From: Portulaca oleracea
Taxonomy: Eukaryota; Streptophyta; Magnoliopsida; Caryophyllales; Portulacaceae
NCBI GenBank assembly: GCA_029582165.1
Contig: CM055877.1
Location: 6,563,855-6,627,854, forward strand
Reading direction: 5' to 3'
Length of the DNA: 64,000 nucleotides
The position numbers were made by a program, and so were the translations under genes. Shown in pieces: positions 22,545 through 36,286 of the stretch (position 1 is the first letter of the stretch; each line of letters begins with the position of its first letter). The notes beneath the pieces were generated by a model, which searched no databases, was not told the origin of the DNA, and was given only the letters and a program-made list of their open reading frames with translations.

Positions 22545-24330
22545 GTGCATCCGGAATGAACATTCCTTGCCTGCTTTTTGCTGACGATAGTCTACTTTTT
22601 TGTAAAGGGTTTGAAACAACCTGTAAAAGCCTTAAATCCATTTTGGATCATTTCTATGAACAGTCTGGACAATTGATCAATTATCACAAGCCCACAATGA
22701 TTTTTTCTTCAAAAGCTTCACGAGATACACATTGTGCAAAGGGGATTTTTAATATCCCCACCAAAGAATCATTGGATAAATGCTTATGTTGTTCTTCCAT
22801 TAGCGGTAATAAGAAAATAGAATTGTTTTCACCTATTCTAGAAAAGACTTCAAAGAAACTATCTATCTGGAAAGCAAATTTTGTTTCCAAAGTTGGAAAA
22901 ATAATTCTTATTCAAGCAAACTTGGAATCACTCTCAGCATATACTATGCAGCCCAAATCAACTTGTGAAGGTGTTGAATGTTGATCGAGTAAATAGAAAC
23001 TTTTTTTGGAAGAACTCCTCCGAAAAAGCAATGCCCATGATTTCATGGAAAAAATATGTAGACCTAAGGACAAAGGGGAGTTGGGCCTCCACAAAACTCA
23101 TGTTGTCCATTTAGCTTTCCAATGCAAGTTAGTTGGGAAACTGGTGCATGATAAAGACAACCTTTGGGTCTCCCAAATGACTGCTAAGTGCAACCACTCT
23201 GATGAGTGGTTTGGGAACAGCCCAAAGTTCTCAAACTCCTGGGTTTGGAAGAATCTTTGTGAAGCTTATAAGCTTTATAGAAAAAGGTTTCGATGGAAAA
23301 TTGGCAATGGTGCAAAAGTGAACTTCTGGAATGTAATTGGTGCGATCAGCTACCGTTATCTTCTTTAGTTAGCCAAACCCCTTCTCATGAAGAAAGAGAA
23401 GTGATTGTTCAAGAATTCATTTGTAATAATGATTGGAATCAACACAAACTTAGACAAGTGCTACCTAAGTCACTAGTCCATATGGTCCTCAAGACTCCCA
23501 TTTCTCTTGCGGAGCATGGTGAAATTAGTTGAGGCCTTACTGGCAATAGGGAGTTCTCAACCAAGTCTGCAACCTAGCTTTGTCACGAGTTAGAGTCTAG
23601 ACCTAAATGGGAAGGTCGTTGAATTTGGAAGTTGGATATTCAACCAAAGATGATAATCTTTCTTTGGTTGATATTTCAAAATAGTCTCCCATTTAGAGAG
23701 AATTTAATGAGTAGGGGTATTAATTTGGACCCTTCTTGCCCTATTTGTCTCCAAGATTTGGAGACTGATAGCCACCTATTATGTCAACGCCACTTCACAA
23801 AAAAAGTGTGCGATATTGCCAAATCCCATTGATGGATATCCTCTTCTGTTAATTGGCCAGCAAACAATATTGATAGTATTATTCTACAAACTCTCAAAAA
23901 TTATCTTCTTCCCAACGAGTTTTTGAGAGCTTCCTACCTCATTTGGAGCATATGGAAGGAGCGTAACGATTGCGTCTTCAACAACTCCGTCTTCAATGCC
24001 ACGAGGGTCATCATATGAATCAAGAGAAGTTTCGCAGAGTGGCGAGCTAAGAGCAAATTTTCTTACCAAGATTGGAACCATACACATCATCTTCTTCGAC
24101 CTTGGTCTCGTCGTAACAATACTGTCCATGTAGGGAGGAAACAACCTCGCTATGGTTGGGGGAAGTTGAACCTTTATGGGTCTCTAAACCACCAAAATCC
24201 AGCTGTAGGATTCGTCATTAGAGATCATTTGGGTCATCTACAAAAAGTTGGGGCCATGCCAGTTAATTCACAGTCTGTTCTCTTAACAGAAACCTTGGCT
24301 CTTCCTTTTGGTCTTCAATAAGCTATCCTG
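22192..24330 (+). mobile_element. Dead L1-type LINE ORF2 fragment
   Basis: Frameshifted pieces of reverse transcriptase: [14 protein letters not shown] (motif A, 22225-22270), [16 protein letters not shown] (22410), CLLFADDSLLFCKG (catalytic ADD box, 22570) and GQLINYHKPTMIFSSKAS. They are followed by a zf-RVT-like stretch (DIQPKMIIFLWLIF...CPICL, 23635-23760) and an RNase H-like start at 24150 (KLNLYGSLN...GFVIRD). In RNase H the usual first catalytic Asp is Tyr. A (GA)n expansion at 22506-22541 interrupts the RT. The 5' part (endonuclease) is absent. Confidence 0.85.
22506..22541. repeat. (GA)n microsatellite
   Basis: About eighteen GA units inside the LINE reverse transcriptase remnant. 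Confidence 0.9.
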
Positions 24331-25038
24331 AAAGATTTTTCAAATTTGCATCATTCTAATCTTTTTAAGAGGATTTGAAAGGCTAGATTTCAAGATAGAA
24401 TTCTCATAAGGGTTACCTAAGAATTTCCTCAATGATAAAGAACTGACGACATAATCATCATGAGTCTTTTCAATATGTTCCATCCCCACTCACACGTTAC
24501 CCTAGAAAACTTCTCGAGATGTCACCCATTCATGGACTACTCAACACACTCAACTGTGACATTCTCAAGAGACAAGATTCTCAAAAGAAAGATGCACCTT
24601 ACCTGCAAAAAAACCTCAACCAAAAAAAACAAAGAAACCTTACTATCAAGTACCTATACATACAACGGTCACATTCAGTTAAATGAAACTTGATTGATTC
24701 TTTCCAATACAACAAGTCAGAAGAAAAATCATCTCCCTGCCATAGAAAGTGAAGAGAATCCAGAATTTTGGATTCTGTACAATATTTTACATGTAGCATT
24801 TGTTATGTACTTTTACTTTTTTACAAGGTATAGCAACAAATCTTGGATGACAAACCAGTAAAAGAATCACAATGGGTTTCGACATCTGTCTTCAATCACA
24901 ATGGATTTCGACATCTGCCTTCAAAGCTGTAATGGGCAAAAGAATGGATTCTTCACAAAATATGGCCATGGTCATTGAAGACAATGAGAAGCAATCAAGG
25001 GTCTCCAAACTAGGGGCTCTAGATTTTCGATCATCAAA
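24331..25038. other. 3' flank of the APD gene
   Basis: No gene was seen. A tandem pair of about 32 bp ('aatcacaatggRtttcgaca') lies at 24867-24925 on what would be the 3' UTR of the minus-strand APD gene. Confidence 0.5.
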
Positions 25039-28000
25039 TCATACATTGTATATCCTTCTAACTTTCTTCATTCTTCGCCGACAAATGGGGCAAGTACCAG
25101 CAATTTCTGCAATTCTGTTGTTGAAAATAGCATGTACATCAGCCAAAAGGTTCAACCTGATGATTTGTCGCGTTCTAACACTAAACAATCTCAAAGATAC
25201 ATACACTAAGCCTCCACTTAGCTTTGAAAAAATGTAAAGGAGGAAGAGTTACATGGAAAACATCATGGAAAATTCACATTAATTTTGTGATCAACATTTT
25301 CCTTCCAAATTTCAGAGGAAAGTGAAAGGAAAAAATGATAGGCCAAATGAGAAGATAGAAATGGAGAGAAGAAAATCACGGGAGAGAATGCCAGAGAAAA
25401 TGACAGTTTTATGCTACATTAGTGACGAGTGATAAAAGCTTTCTTTCCATTTCATTTTCCAAGAATCAAACATGGCCTAACATGCAAGACTAGAGAAAGA
25501 AGGCAAAATATGAGGTCATGGGTTCTCATGGTGGCTACATTGAGTCCATATGTCAACGGCTAGCAAGGATACTACTTAGAATGGCTCCCTCATATTATGT
25601 CATATAATCGAAACTAATAGTCTTTATTCCATCCGCTCAAACCAACTTGAGATTCTATCACAGTGCTAGACCAAAGTAGCTGATAGCAGGTTCCTCTGGC
25701 TAACTGATGCCCACCCTTCTTTCTGGCTAACTGATGCCCACCCTTCTTTTTAGGTTTAGGGTTCAAGACTTCAAGTGCATTAGGATTTAGGTTGATTGAA
25801 TCTTGACACCGGCTAGCTAAACCCTATACCCTAAACTCATGATATAGGCTAGCTAGCTTAAAGACAGACGACAGGAATTCAGGAAAAGTAGAGGGAAGTA
25901 TGAGTATATACCTCACGCCACATTTAAAGCAAGATGCACAGTGGCCGCAAGGAATGAAGAAGCAATCTTTAGGTGCATCGTAACATATTACACAAAGTTG
26001 CTTGGGATGGTACTTCCTTCTGCCTTCTCCACCGGACCTCCCATCAGGGAGCCCTTCTTCCAAGTAGTCTTGATATTCCTCATCATTTTGGGAACCAGAA
26101 TCATATGATGAACCCAAGCTAGAAACATCATCGTCTTTTTGAGACAATAAAGGTGCTCTTTCAGAGCCAGCATTGTTAGTCCTCGGTTGGTTTTCCCATG
26201 TAACATCATTGTTACGCCTAATCCTATTCAAGAAGCTGAATGCCCATAACATGATTGAAGTCATTCCACCTACATTTAGAAAAAAGAAACAGATATTGAG
26301 ACAGCCTGCTTCCAATTGCTTTCAATTATGATAGAGCTGTAGAATCAGAAGCAACATAACCACAGTTCCACAAGGTTTCACACGATGAATTCTGTAACCC
26401 CCCCCCCCCCCCCCAAAACAAAACACACGCACAACCCACAAAGAAAAAAAAAATTGAACCATGAATCATGATGCAAATGTAAAAGCGAAAGTGAGATATA
26501 CCTATACCAAGAAAATATGTCATCCAGCGTGGTTCATAGGATAACTTCACATATGTTGCACCTTCAGCACCCTGCAATTACCCAAACAGAATATCACAAA
26601 TGATGGGAATAGCCCCAGGATTTGACACAACCACTCAGCAACCCCCACCCCATCTTTTCCGTAGCTCCATTGTATTTTGATAACACATGAAGCTCCAAGT
26701 AACCGAAATTGCACCAGCTTTGTTTTTCTTTCACAGTTCTTTTCCTTCTATAAGTAAGACTTTTCTAGACTATATTTTACACCATACATGTGTACTCAAA
26801 AATCTAATATGCATTGCTGTTCATGATGACATGCTATTACTCCTCTCAGATGACAGGATATGCTTGTTGATTGTTACCCATACCACAATTCAAAAATTAA
26901 ATTTGCATTCTCTCCTCTACTGTATCTCTCTTTCTCATATTGACCTCTGTCAGAACTCTGACGCCAGCCATGCAACTAAATGTTCTCTACTGTAGTAGCT
27001 ACTGATGTCTTTCAGCACTTGAGGTCATCGTTCAAGAAGTCAACAAGAACAAAAGGGAAGAGCCAGAGGAGGGAAAGCCTCACCTCATTTGGTCCAGGGG
27101 TGGTCAATACACCTAGATTTCCCTCGGGGAAGACTATCTTCAAACTGCATGCACCATGTGTCAAGTTGCACTTGTAATATGAATTTGTAACGTCATACAT
27201 GGTAGACCTTACCGAAAAGTTCAGAGCAACCTATGCATAAAGTGGTACAAAACAGAAAGCATCAAAATCTAAGCTGAAATAAAACATAAAAGCTTAAACT
27301 GAAAGTTTTACATAAGCTTGCTGTTCAAAAAGTTTAAAAAAAAGTTTTACATAAGTTTGTACACATTAAGGTCAAAATTTTTAATAAACTGCAAGGACAC
27401 ATAACAAACAAGCCCAGTATTTTTTTATTTCTAATCCTGTAAGGTTCCTGCCTGCATAGGGTATTGATGACCACAATAGGATTGCTTTAAACTGAAAGTT
27501 GCATTCTCATACAGTTTATATCTAAACAAAAACCATCACCTCAGAGTCTTTTACTCCTCGGTGTCTGAGAAAAAGGTTTGGGGGAGGGGGTAGATAAATG
27601 CAAACCACAAATTGCCCCTAAACTACTGGTAGTTTCTATTGGATAACAAGTTTAACATGTGTTTTGCCACGTATTAATAAACACCCAGGGATGACACCCA
27701 AAAATTGAGCATAAAAATATTAAAAATAACCCTCAAAGCCTCCCGCTCTCTACAAGAACCATATCAACAAAATCCATAAAATTCATCTTTATACCAAAAT
27801 TAAGAACTTGACACGAACTACACAATATCTTAAAAAATTATGGCTTGAAAATTGAAATCTTAAAAGACCTAGCCGTACCCTCAAAACTCCTCTCCTGGTG
27901 CACCACCAAATTACCAGAGGCAACAACATCCAAACACGTAGGATACAACTCTTCTTCACCATAGTCTCAAAGGCACCAAAACGCCCCTTATTGTTTGAAG

Positions 28001-31000
28001 TCGATCCCAACTCACCCCCATCTAAGAAAATGACAAACGACATAGAGCAGAGATCCACCGGAAAGGGATAAAAAGGTCGTCCGACATCAGACTTTTCCTC
28101 CCTAAAAGTCTGAAACACATGGAATACCTATCAGCCAACTCAAATTACTCCTTTGAAACATGTCTTCCGTAGGAATCTTTATCTTGATGGCCACACACGC
28201 AGGAAAATATACTTTGGTGGGAGCTTTAGATTTCCAAATTGGTTCCTCCCTCTCATTCAAGCTTCTAACAGAAGTTATATTTTGGTATCTAATCTCCATT
28301 CCAAGAGACCACCTCTTGAACCCTTGCCTCTTTCAAACGAACCATCCTAGAATGCTGAGGTTTAGGTGGACGTTCTCGGCACTAGTCATCATGACAAAAC
28401 AAGATCTTCACCCTATTTCCACTTTTAACGCACAACAAAACATATTTGGTCCAAGCTACTCATATTTGATTTCCAACAACCTAGCCATAGGCATAAGAAC
28501 TCTTTTTGCTCCACCAGCTGTACTCACGAATCATGTAATTCATCTTAATCTCCCTTCTCCATAAAGCATCCTCCACCTTGCCAAACCTCCAAAACCACTT
28601 AGCCTTGAGCATTTCATCCATTCTGCAAAAATGTCTACTACCAAGGCCACCCTCACTTTTAGAAAGACACATCATCCAACTTAACCCATGGCATAACAGT
28701 TGAAAATGCACCCCATTTAAAATCTACAATTTATTACATGCTCCTGGAGCATGTGCTCCAAATAAAGTCATTGCTCACTCTCAATAGCATGATTATTCAC
28801 TCACACCTATCCCTTATTCATTCTGAATAGCATAATTGTTCACTCATACCTATACGTTGTTCACTCCCAACAACATAATTATTCACTCATACCCACCCGG
28901 AGTACATGCTCTAGGTGCCTATAATATGTATTGTTTAAAATCCGTACAAGTGTCAAAAATGGGTTTAAACGCGTATAGAGAGGGTATCAAAATACGGGTA
29001 TGGACATGGGTACATGGGTTTTTCTCCCCATACCCGAATCCATCCTGAAACTATTTTCTGACTGAATTTTAAGGAGGGGGGAATCAAACTAAACATATTT
29101 TTAGTTAGTGAGAAAATGAGAGTTCAAACAATACAAACCACATTTTCATGGCTTCCCAAGATGCAATTTTTCATGCCTTAGTTTTCATGCTTTAATTTTA
29201 TCATTTATTGTACACTAATTCATCACGGTATTTGAACATGGGTATAGTATGAATTTAGTTTTTAAGCTTTATTTGTACCCGAAGAACACCTACCAACCCA
29301 CCGGGCATAATAGGTGTTATAACAGGTGCTATTCCTTAACCTGTTTGGTATGGGTACAGTATGGATGTCAATTTGGAAAATAGATATGAGTCTGAAACTA
29401 GGGGTGGGCATAACAGGATTTGCATGCGGTTAACCGCTTTTGAGGTTTTTGGATTTTGAAAACCTAAACCGCAACCGCAATATGCGGTTTGAAATCTGGA
29501 AACCTAAACCAAACCTCGAAACCGCAATTTAGAAGCGATGCCGGTTAACGGCTTTTAAAATCTGAAAAATTACCCGATTAACATACACGGTTTATGATTA
29601 ACCGATTTCCTGGAAATTTACAATAACATTTATGCAAATAAATGCAATCATATTACTAATAAATTCATATTTCGATACGACGATACGCGGTTAAATTAAA
29701 TTCATATTACTAATAAATTCATTTTTTTTCAACTTAATTGTGAGCGGTTAACCGCGGCTAACCGCTTCATGAAAATCCAAAACCTAAACCTAAACCGCTA
29801 TAAGCGGTTTGGTTAACCTAAACCGCTTTTATGCAAAAATCAATTCGGTTAACCGCATTTTGCGGTTTGGTTTATGCGGTTCTGTGGTTCAATTTGCGGT
29901 TTAGGTTTATGGTGCCCACCCCTATCTGAAAGAGCACCACCTGCCCCATTGCCATCCCTAAAAATGACAATATTAAGCGAGCCATTTGGCTTCAATCCAA
30001 TCATAGTCTAAAGCTATAAGGTAGTCCAAAGATGCAATGCACACTTTAGCATTGTTTTACAGTAAAAAAAAAAATGTTACAGAATCTGTTATATGACAAA
30101 AATTTACAGAGTATATTTACTCCTAGAACCATATGCAATGACAATGTTGAGTGAGGAGTCAATTTGCCCTTTCATACAGAGATAAACACATCTTCTTCAT
30201 GGAAACATTCTCACAAGTGATCATGTATAAGAAGAAGAATCACATATGCCATCTTGGATAAACCTTTGGCTTTTCCACCGTTATTTTATGCACTTGGCAA
30301 ATCAATTGAAACCTCCTTGTCCCGTAATGGATTTGGGGACCCATTGTTTCAATAATCTTAAGACCAAAATGAACAGTAAGAATTACGGTTGCCTGAAAGG
30401 ACGTTGGGTGTCCGACCCAGCAAGTTCCTTTGACAACACTAGGATCCTGAAGTCATTTCGCTGACAAAAGCATAGAATATGCACACTATGATCTGTGGCA
30501 TGCAAGAATGCATAGGAATGGACAAAAGCTGATGACTGAAACATGAGAAACACACAGCCAAATTAAAACTGATGCTAGGAACCTCTCAAAGATAATATTA
30601 TACATGTATAGGAAAGAACCTTTTAAAGATACTAGTTCATGGCCTACCAGCAGAAACCATATTTCCTCTTGTGTTTTGTCCGCAGATGATACAGCAGATC
30701 ATTGTCTTGTTTGAGCCATTGAAACAGTCCCAGAAACAAATGAAAGCTAACTGAAAGTGTGTGAATTTGGGTTTACAACAAGATTGACTGATGAAAAGTA
30801 ATATATCTCAGCTGTGATTTTGGCACTCACAGAAGGTCTCATCAGCTTTCTTTGTACATGTCATCCCTGTGCAAGGGCCATGCAAATCTTCTCTGAATTT
30901 ACAACTTTAGACATCCGAAGAGACTTGACAGATTTTAGTTCTGGGAGCTTGAAGGCTAAAAACGTTTCACTATGCACTTAGTCTGACCATGGACGTACCA

Positions 31001-34000
31001 TAATTGAGCACTCACTACTACTTAAAACACCCAAGTTCGTCAATATCAGAGGTTTGAGTCTACATCTTTTCCAATAAGTATCTCTTCATTTTGATTATTC
31101 AATCCCCCCCCCCCCGGCGGGGAAAAAAGTTCGGGAGTAAAATTGAATACCCGTGCATCACTCTGGTTCCATTCAGGAATGAGGACTACTAGCCTTGAAC
31201 CCTGGCAGTGGTAGATACTAGATACTAATTGCAGAAAACAAGATACACAGGTTATGATGTTGTTTGGATTGTTCATACAGAACCCTAGGAGAGGAGGAAG
31301 ATAAAATAGGGTTGTTACGACATTAAGAAAGAACCTTCTTAAAAAACCCATAAAGTTGTATCACAGAACTTTGGGAACTGATGGCCAGTGGATGACCCTT
31401 CATCCCAGTGACTGTATCAAGAGCATGAATACAAAGACACGAAGCAAATAGACAGCCAAACTAAGATGCACTTTCCCATTTGAGTACATACCAAAGTGTG
31501 GGACTCACCATTTTCTATGCCTTTGGTCAAAATTGGTGCATCATTTTCCACATTCATGTAGGAGTCTTGGAGGCCTAGAGCAACTCCATTAGGTATAAGA
31601 TATGAGATACTTTCATCTATTTAGAATGTTTTCATGGAAAAGAGAGAAAGAGATGTTAGATATTGCCCCTCATAGCTAATTAGTTGGTTCAGGTTACACG
31701 ATGAACGAGAGGTGCTGTCTTGGTTTAGAAAGTGAACCTCGCCTCACAAAAGCTTGAAGCCAAAACTATTGCACCTTGCTAGGGAATGCCTGCGCATTTT
31801 TACACTTTAAATCAACGTTCCAGAACCTTTTTCTCACCAAGATGTCTACCGCCAACCGTATCATTTGGATCTTCTTTGAAGGGTAATGCCTCCCTCTTTT
31901 CGGATTATAGCTTTCAAAAAGGATTGTCAGAAGCTATATGGGTGGCAGGGACAATAGTTGGTTTTTGAATGCAAAATCACATTGATTAGTGTTGCGGTTC
32001 TTCCGCTGTACTGCACTTCCGGTATTTTTCTATGTTCCTCCGACTGTCTAACAGCACAAGAAGTCAAAGACTGATAGGTTGTTTCAGTTTCTGATGGAGA
32101 AAAATCAGAGACCACTTGCTAGCGGGAACATGATGATCATCCAGATTTCATTGATTGCCTTTTGAAGGTGGTTGTTATCTCAGATGCTACTTGTCGTCGG
32201 CCTCTGCTGGGTTTAAAAAGTAAAGTCATGACTTAGGAGATACATGATCTTCTAGGAGAATGTATGGGAGGGATCACTCCAAGCATTGGGTATGTATAGT
32301 CTCTTACATCTTCTTCCAACAAGGCACGTGCTTGTAGAGGCCTCACTTATGAGACATGGCCTTGGCTATCATTTCAATTAGCAAGCAGCTTTAGTTAGCT
32401 TCCTAGAGCCTAATATTCTCCATCTCTCGATATAGAAGCATGAAGGATTCCAAAACAAAAGGATCGAAGTCGAAGCTATTTTTTAAAAGTTAAAACACAC
32501 AATCAAGTTCATCGTGCTCTTTTCCCTAACATAATATAACAACTTAGCTCTAAACTCTGGAGCTTTCACCAGTGACTCCCGTACCTGAAATAGTTAACAA
32601 TTGAATCTCTTGAAGATTGAGATGCACAGAGACTTCCCCACATATGTATGCTAATCAAGATCTACAACCAGAGATTAAGGAGCATTTTTTTTCCTGCACC
32701 GCTCTCTTGTATAGCAAATTTGGATGGGTTGAACTTTAAGGAGAAACTATTTCAATTCTTAGACAAAGGTCAAAGCTTTTTGAGCAAACAAGCAGGTTAA
32801 ATTCTTTCGAAAGGTACACTGTATTCTGCTCCTATATCAGATGGAATACGAGAACATAGGATAACAGAAATACAAAATTCTTCCTAAGTCCTAACAGCTT
32901 TGGCCTGAATCAAAATTGTCGGTTTATAGGATAACAGGAATACAAAGGTCAAGCTTTTTGAGTTAATAAGCAGGCTAAATTCTCTCAAAAGGTACACTGT
33001 ATTCTGCTCCTATATCAGATGGAATACGAACATAGAATAATAGAAATAAAAATTCTTCCCAAGTCCGAACAGCTCTAGCCTGAATCAAAATTGTCGGTTT
33101 ATCCGCCCCTTTGGCTCTTCGGTCTTCCTAATAAAGTCTTCAATGAATGTCCTTTTCCAAATAGGAGTTTAATATTTTTTGAATAAGATAAGAATCAAGA
33201 AAGAAACATAGGTGGCCAAGGTTTTAACCTTCTTTGAACAAAACACTTTTCACTACCACACAAAACACCTGTGCAATGGTAGTCAAAAATCCATTTTCAG
33301 GAACAGCAGTGTAGCAAGGCACTTGAAATGCAAGAAAGAAATTAGAGAATCAATTAGAGAATAATAATTCTAAAGTTACCTCAACATCCTCAGAGTTGAA
33401 GTTCCCAATACCAACATAATAGTCATAAGATTTTAATATATCCTGCCTGATGGTGCCGTTACCTGGGGAAAGAAGCTGCCAAAATCAGAAGGCTCCAACT
33501 TGCCATTTAAGAGGATATTGAAGTTGTCCAAAAAAAAAAGGTGGATATTGAAGTTTATTAATTGTTATGATTCTGAAACACCTTCTTAACTCGAACATGT
33601 CTTTAGCAAGTTATAAGAGTAGTAAGATAATGATACATTTCTCAGTCTTACCACGAATGACATTCCAGGACAACGCACTATCTGGATATAAAGGATCTTC
33701 AACCCATTCAGCCAACCCTTCAATCCCTGAAACAAAATAGATCCAGAGTAAATATAAATTAGGCTCCCCTCAGCCAAACTACCCTCTTCTCTGTCTGATA
33801 ATAACTGACATAAATGAGCACTGTAAATAAGAATAACTAGAGTTTCCAGGGGCATGCTCATAAACAAACAACAAAACTCCACACCTCAGAGTTATTCTTC
33901 AAAAGCAAAAACAACAACCAAAGTAAAAATGGAAAACTTTTCAAAAGAAAAAATTGGAAATACCAACTACCAAGTCATACAAGTATCCCATGTGCAGACA

Positions 34001-36286
34001 TCAGTATTTCAGATTACTTTTATACAGACAAGACAAAGGAAATTGCTCAAAATTATCATGATGGCGAAATATCCTCCTCAGAAGTACAATCATACCTTTT
34101 GCTATTACAAGTATCAAAGAAGATGAGCTTGGCATGCTGTATGAGATATTAACTTGAGATCCTTCATTCAAATAATGCACCCATTCCTTGTCAATTGAAC
34201 AAATAAAACAAAGCAACTAAATCAATCAATAACCCAAAGCATGCAAGCTTGAACACCCGCCACACCTTTTTTGTTGAGGGGGGAGGGGGAGGGGGTTGGA
34301 GTTAATTGAACAAAGCAGTCCTTCAAAATCGGCATACCTTGTGACTATCAGGCCTAATTGAAGTGCTTACAGACAGAGACCATGTCTTTGTGATGCCTAG
34401 TGGGGGAGCTTCATAGAAACCATAAACAACTGGAGCAGCCTTCATTTCCTCTGATCCTTCCATCTGATAGAGCATTATTAAGTCACTGGATAAATCCATT
34501 GAAAAGGAGGGTTGGAACTATGAGAGTATATCTTTTCTTGAATGAGAAATCTGCAAGTAAGCCTCAATTCACCTTTAAGTAAGATATAAATAAGGGGTTT
34601 GGCTTTAGTAGGATTGAGCTATATGGACCAAGCTGCAAATCCTCCGATCCAAAGATGCCCATAATTAGAGTCATAGACACTGCAAAATGACATTTGACGA
34701 AGTCAACATTAACAATGAAGGAACTTCCTCATTACCAAAAAGTCACTGTCCAGCAATCCCCCAACTCCTTCCCCCGCCAAAATAAACAAATAAAAAAGCG
34801 GTGCGCACGCATGCCCACATGCACGTGTGTTGCTAATATGGAGGAAGGAGAAAAGGGAGAGGGATGGAAGAAGGCACAACTTAAGAAGGAATCAAATAGC
34901 CTATGTAACAGCCAAGAACAATCTATCAACAACCAAACAATCTGCCAAGAAAAGGCTCCAATCGATCACTCCATTAGTTCTCTCCTCCAGTATGCCTTTA
35001 AAAGAAGCACAATGGTTTCTACGTTAAGATTGATGAATGAAACAATTCCACTCCACATATTTTCATCCCCTCCCCCTACGTATTGTTCAGCCTTATCTCC
35101 CTTCCATATTTATGACCTGATAACTCTCTTCTTTACAATTTATTTTTTCCCTTCTACTTTTGCTATACCCATTCACATCATTGTCAAACATACTTTCCTC
35201 CAATTCCAAAAAGTTAACAAGCAGGACAAAAAAAAAAAAAAAAAATCTAATGCAGGCCTATTCAGCAATACGAAATCCCTTTTATTACGTTCTATCTACA
35301 GCATAAACCCATATTTGTATTAAAATCCAATTAGTGTAACCATCAAGTAAACCTAAAATAAGGACCCAATTCCATAAGAATATTACTCATCCCCTCATCC
35401 ACACATTAGGAAACCAGGGAGCCGAGCACCAATTGAACCACAAAAGCATCATTGACCACAACAAATACAAGGGCAAAGGACAATTCCTGAGCAAATGCTC
35501 ATTCCAAGACTCTCATTAAGTTTTGATTCAATGATTGTGAATGTCCAACCTGAAACATGTTGAACACGGGTTTTCTTACAATAAACCGCAGTTACAATTT
35601 CAGACGCAACCCCAATACAAACATAAGAAAGAAGGAAACCCTTTTTCAGAAAGAAAAACAAGTCTTTCTGTGAAGCAAGCAAACAACAATAAAAATTAAA
35701 AGGATTAATCTCAACAGGAATCCAGATTGACCAATATTGCAGCCATAATATCACCAAAAATGATCAAATAATATCACCAACAACATCAAATGCCAAACCA
35801 TTAACCATAATCAAAGACAAAGACCCCAAACTCAATTGAAAAATCAATTACCAATTGCCAAAACACCAAAACTTTACGTAGTATCATCAAAGATGATCAA
35901 ATAAAATCAACAAAACCATTAAACAGCTAAACATAACGAAAACTAAAAATCACAAAAACAATTGATTAACAATTACCGAAGAACCAAAATGTGAGGATAA
36001 CGATGACGCATGACAAGGTATCATCGGCGGGAAGATCATCCGCCGCCGTGGTCGCCGAAAATCTCCGCCCAGACATCGGCGGAACACGGTAAGACGAGGT
36101 GCTCGTATGCTGACGCACAAGCTCCGGCGACATGACGTCATCACCATCACCGCCGTGCTCTTGTCTCTCGTCGTCTTCCGACATGACCTCCGGCGACCTC
36201 GCAGGCGGAGCCTCCGCCGACGTCGACGTCGACGGTCCCGCCGAAGACGACGACGGCGATGAAGAAATCACCGCCGTTTTCTCCAT
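25039..36286 (-). CDS. APD2: APD family E3 ubiquitin ligase (RING, membrane-bound)
   Basis: Ten exons in frame on the minus strand: 36286-35977, 34679-34573, 34463-34338, 34186-34096, 33726-33652, 33462-33380, 27230-27084, 26571-26502, 26269-25912 and 25114-25039, giving 480 residues. Order: Ser-rich cytosolic tail (1-88), membrane segment (about 90-114), an APD1-4 N/middle-type luminal region with [13 protein letters not shown] (193 nt into it), [17 protein letters not shown] and [16 protein letters not shown], a second membrane segment (about 329-353), an acidic linker, and a C-terminal C3HC4 RING. The zinc ligands are all present: C429, C432, C444, H446, C450, C453, C464, C467. The end [10 protein letters not shown] is typical of the family. 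APD1 and APD2 of Arabidopsis act in pollen mitosis and sit in endomembranes. The APD2 label rests partly on synteny with the LMBR1-like neighbour. Intron 6 is 6.1 kb and full of transposons. Confidence 0.93.
25688..25745. repeat. 29-bp tandem duplication
   Basis: 'ctggctaactgatgcccacc' plus 'cttctt' occurs twice in direct tandem in the last intron of the APD gene. Confidence 0.8.
26399..26414. repeat. Poly(C) run
   Basis: About sixteen C in a row in an intron of the APD gene, next to an A-rich tract. Confidence 0.9.
27790..28715 (-). mobile_element. LINE ORF2 C-terminal fragment in APD intron 6
   Basis: On the minus strand: [20 protein letters not shown] with [17 protein letters not shown] (28660-28560), and further on [20 protein letters not shown] (zf-RVT region, about 28245-28180). 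Both are standard C-terminal segments of plant L1-type ORF2. Frames change several times, so it is dead. It has the same orientation as the APD gene. Confidence 0.8.
28731..28926. mobile_element. MITE with GGAGCATGTGCTCC subterminal motif, copy 1
   Basis: The ends pair as TATTACATGCTCC...GGAGTACATGCTC...ATAATA. The inside repeats 'attRttcactc' about four times. A second member is at 40793-40968. Confidence 0.6.
29399..29924. mobile_element. Non-autonomous hAT element C, 526 bp
   Basis: TIR TAGGGGTGGGCA at both ends, flanked by near-identical 8-bp repeats (TCTGAAAC at 29391-29398, TCTGAAAG at 29925-29932). The inside is dominated by GCGGTTAACCGC-type palindromic motifs. It is inserted into a remnant of the TAGRGATGGCAA family, whose right end is at 29953. 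Confidence 0.85.
29933..33379. other. Rest of APD intron 6
   Basis: No exon with the needed phase was found here; the flanking exons (33462-33380 and 27230-27084) join directly in frame. A poly(C) run lies at 31106-31117 and a tandem duplication at 32767-33103. Nothing else is recognised. Confidence 0.6.
32767..33103. repeat. Tandem duplication, unit about 165-175 bp
   Basis: 32767-32935 and 32945-33103 share 'ggtacactgtattctgctcc', 'tatatcagatggaatacga' and 'tgaatcaaaattgtcggttt' with about 90 percent identity. Confidence 0.85.

Noticed and set aside
34694..35323. Plus-strand open frame of 209 codons
   Set aside because: It lies in intron 1 of the minus-strand APD gene, has a low-complexity lysine/serine composition and no domain-like pattern.
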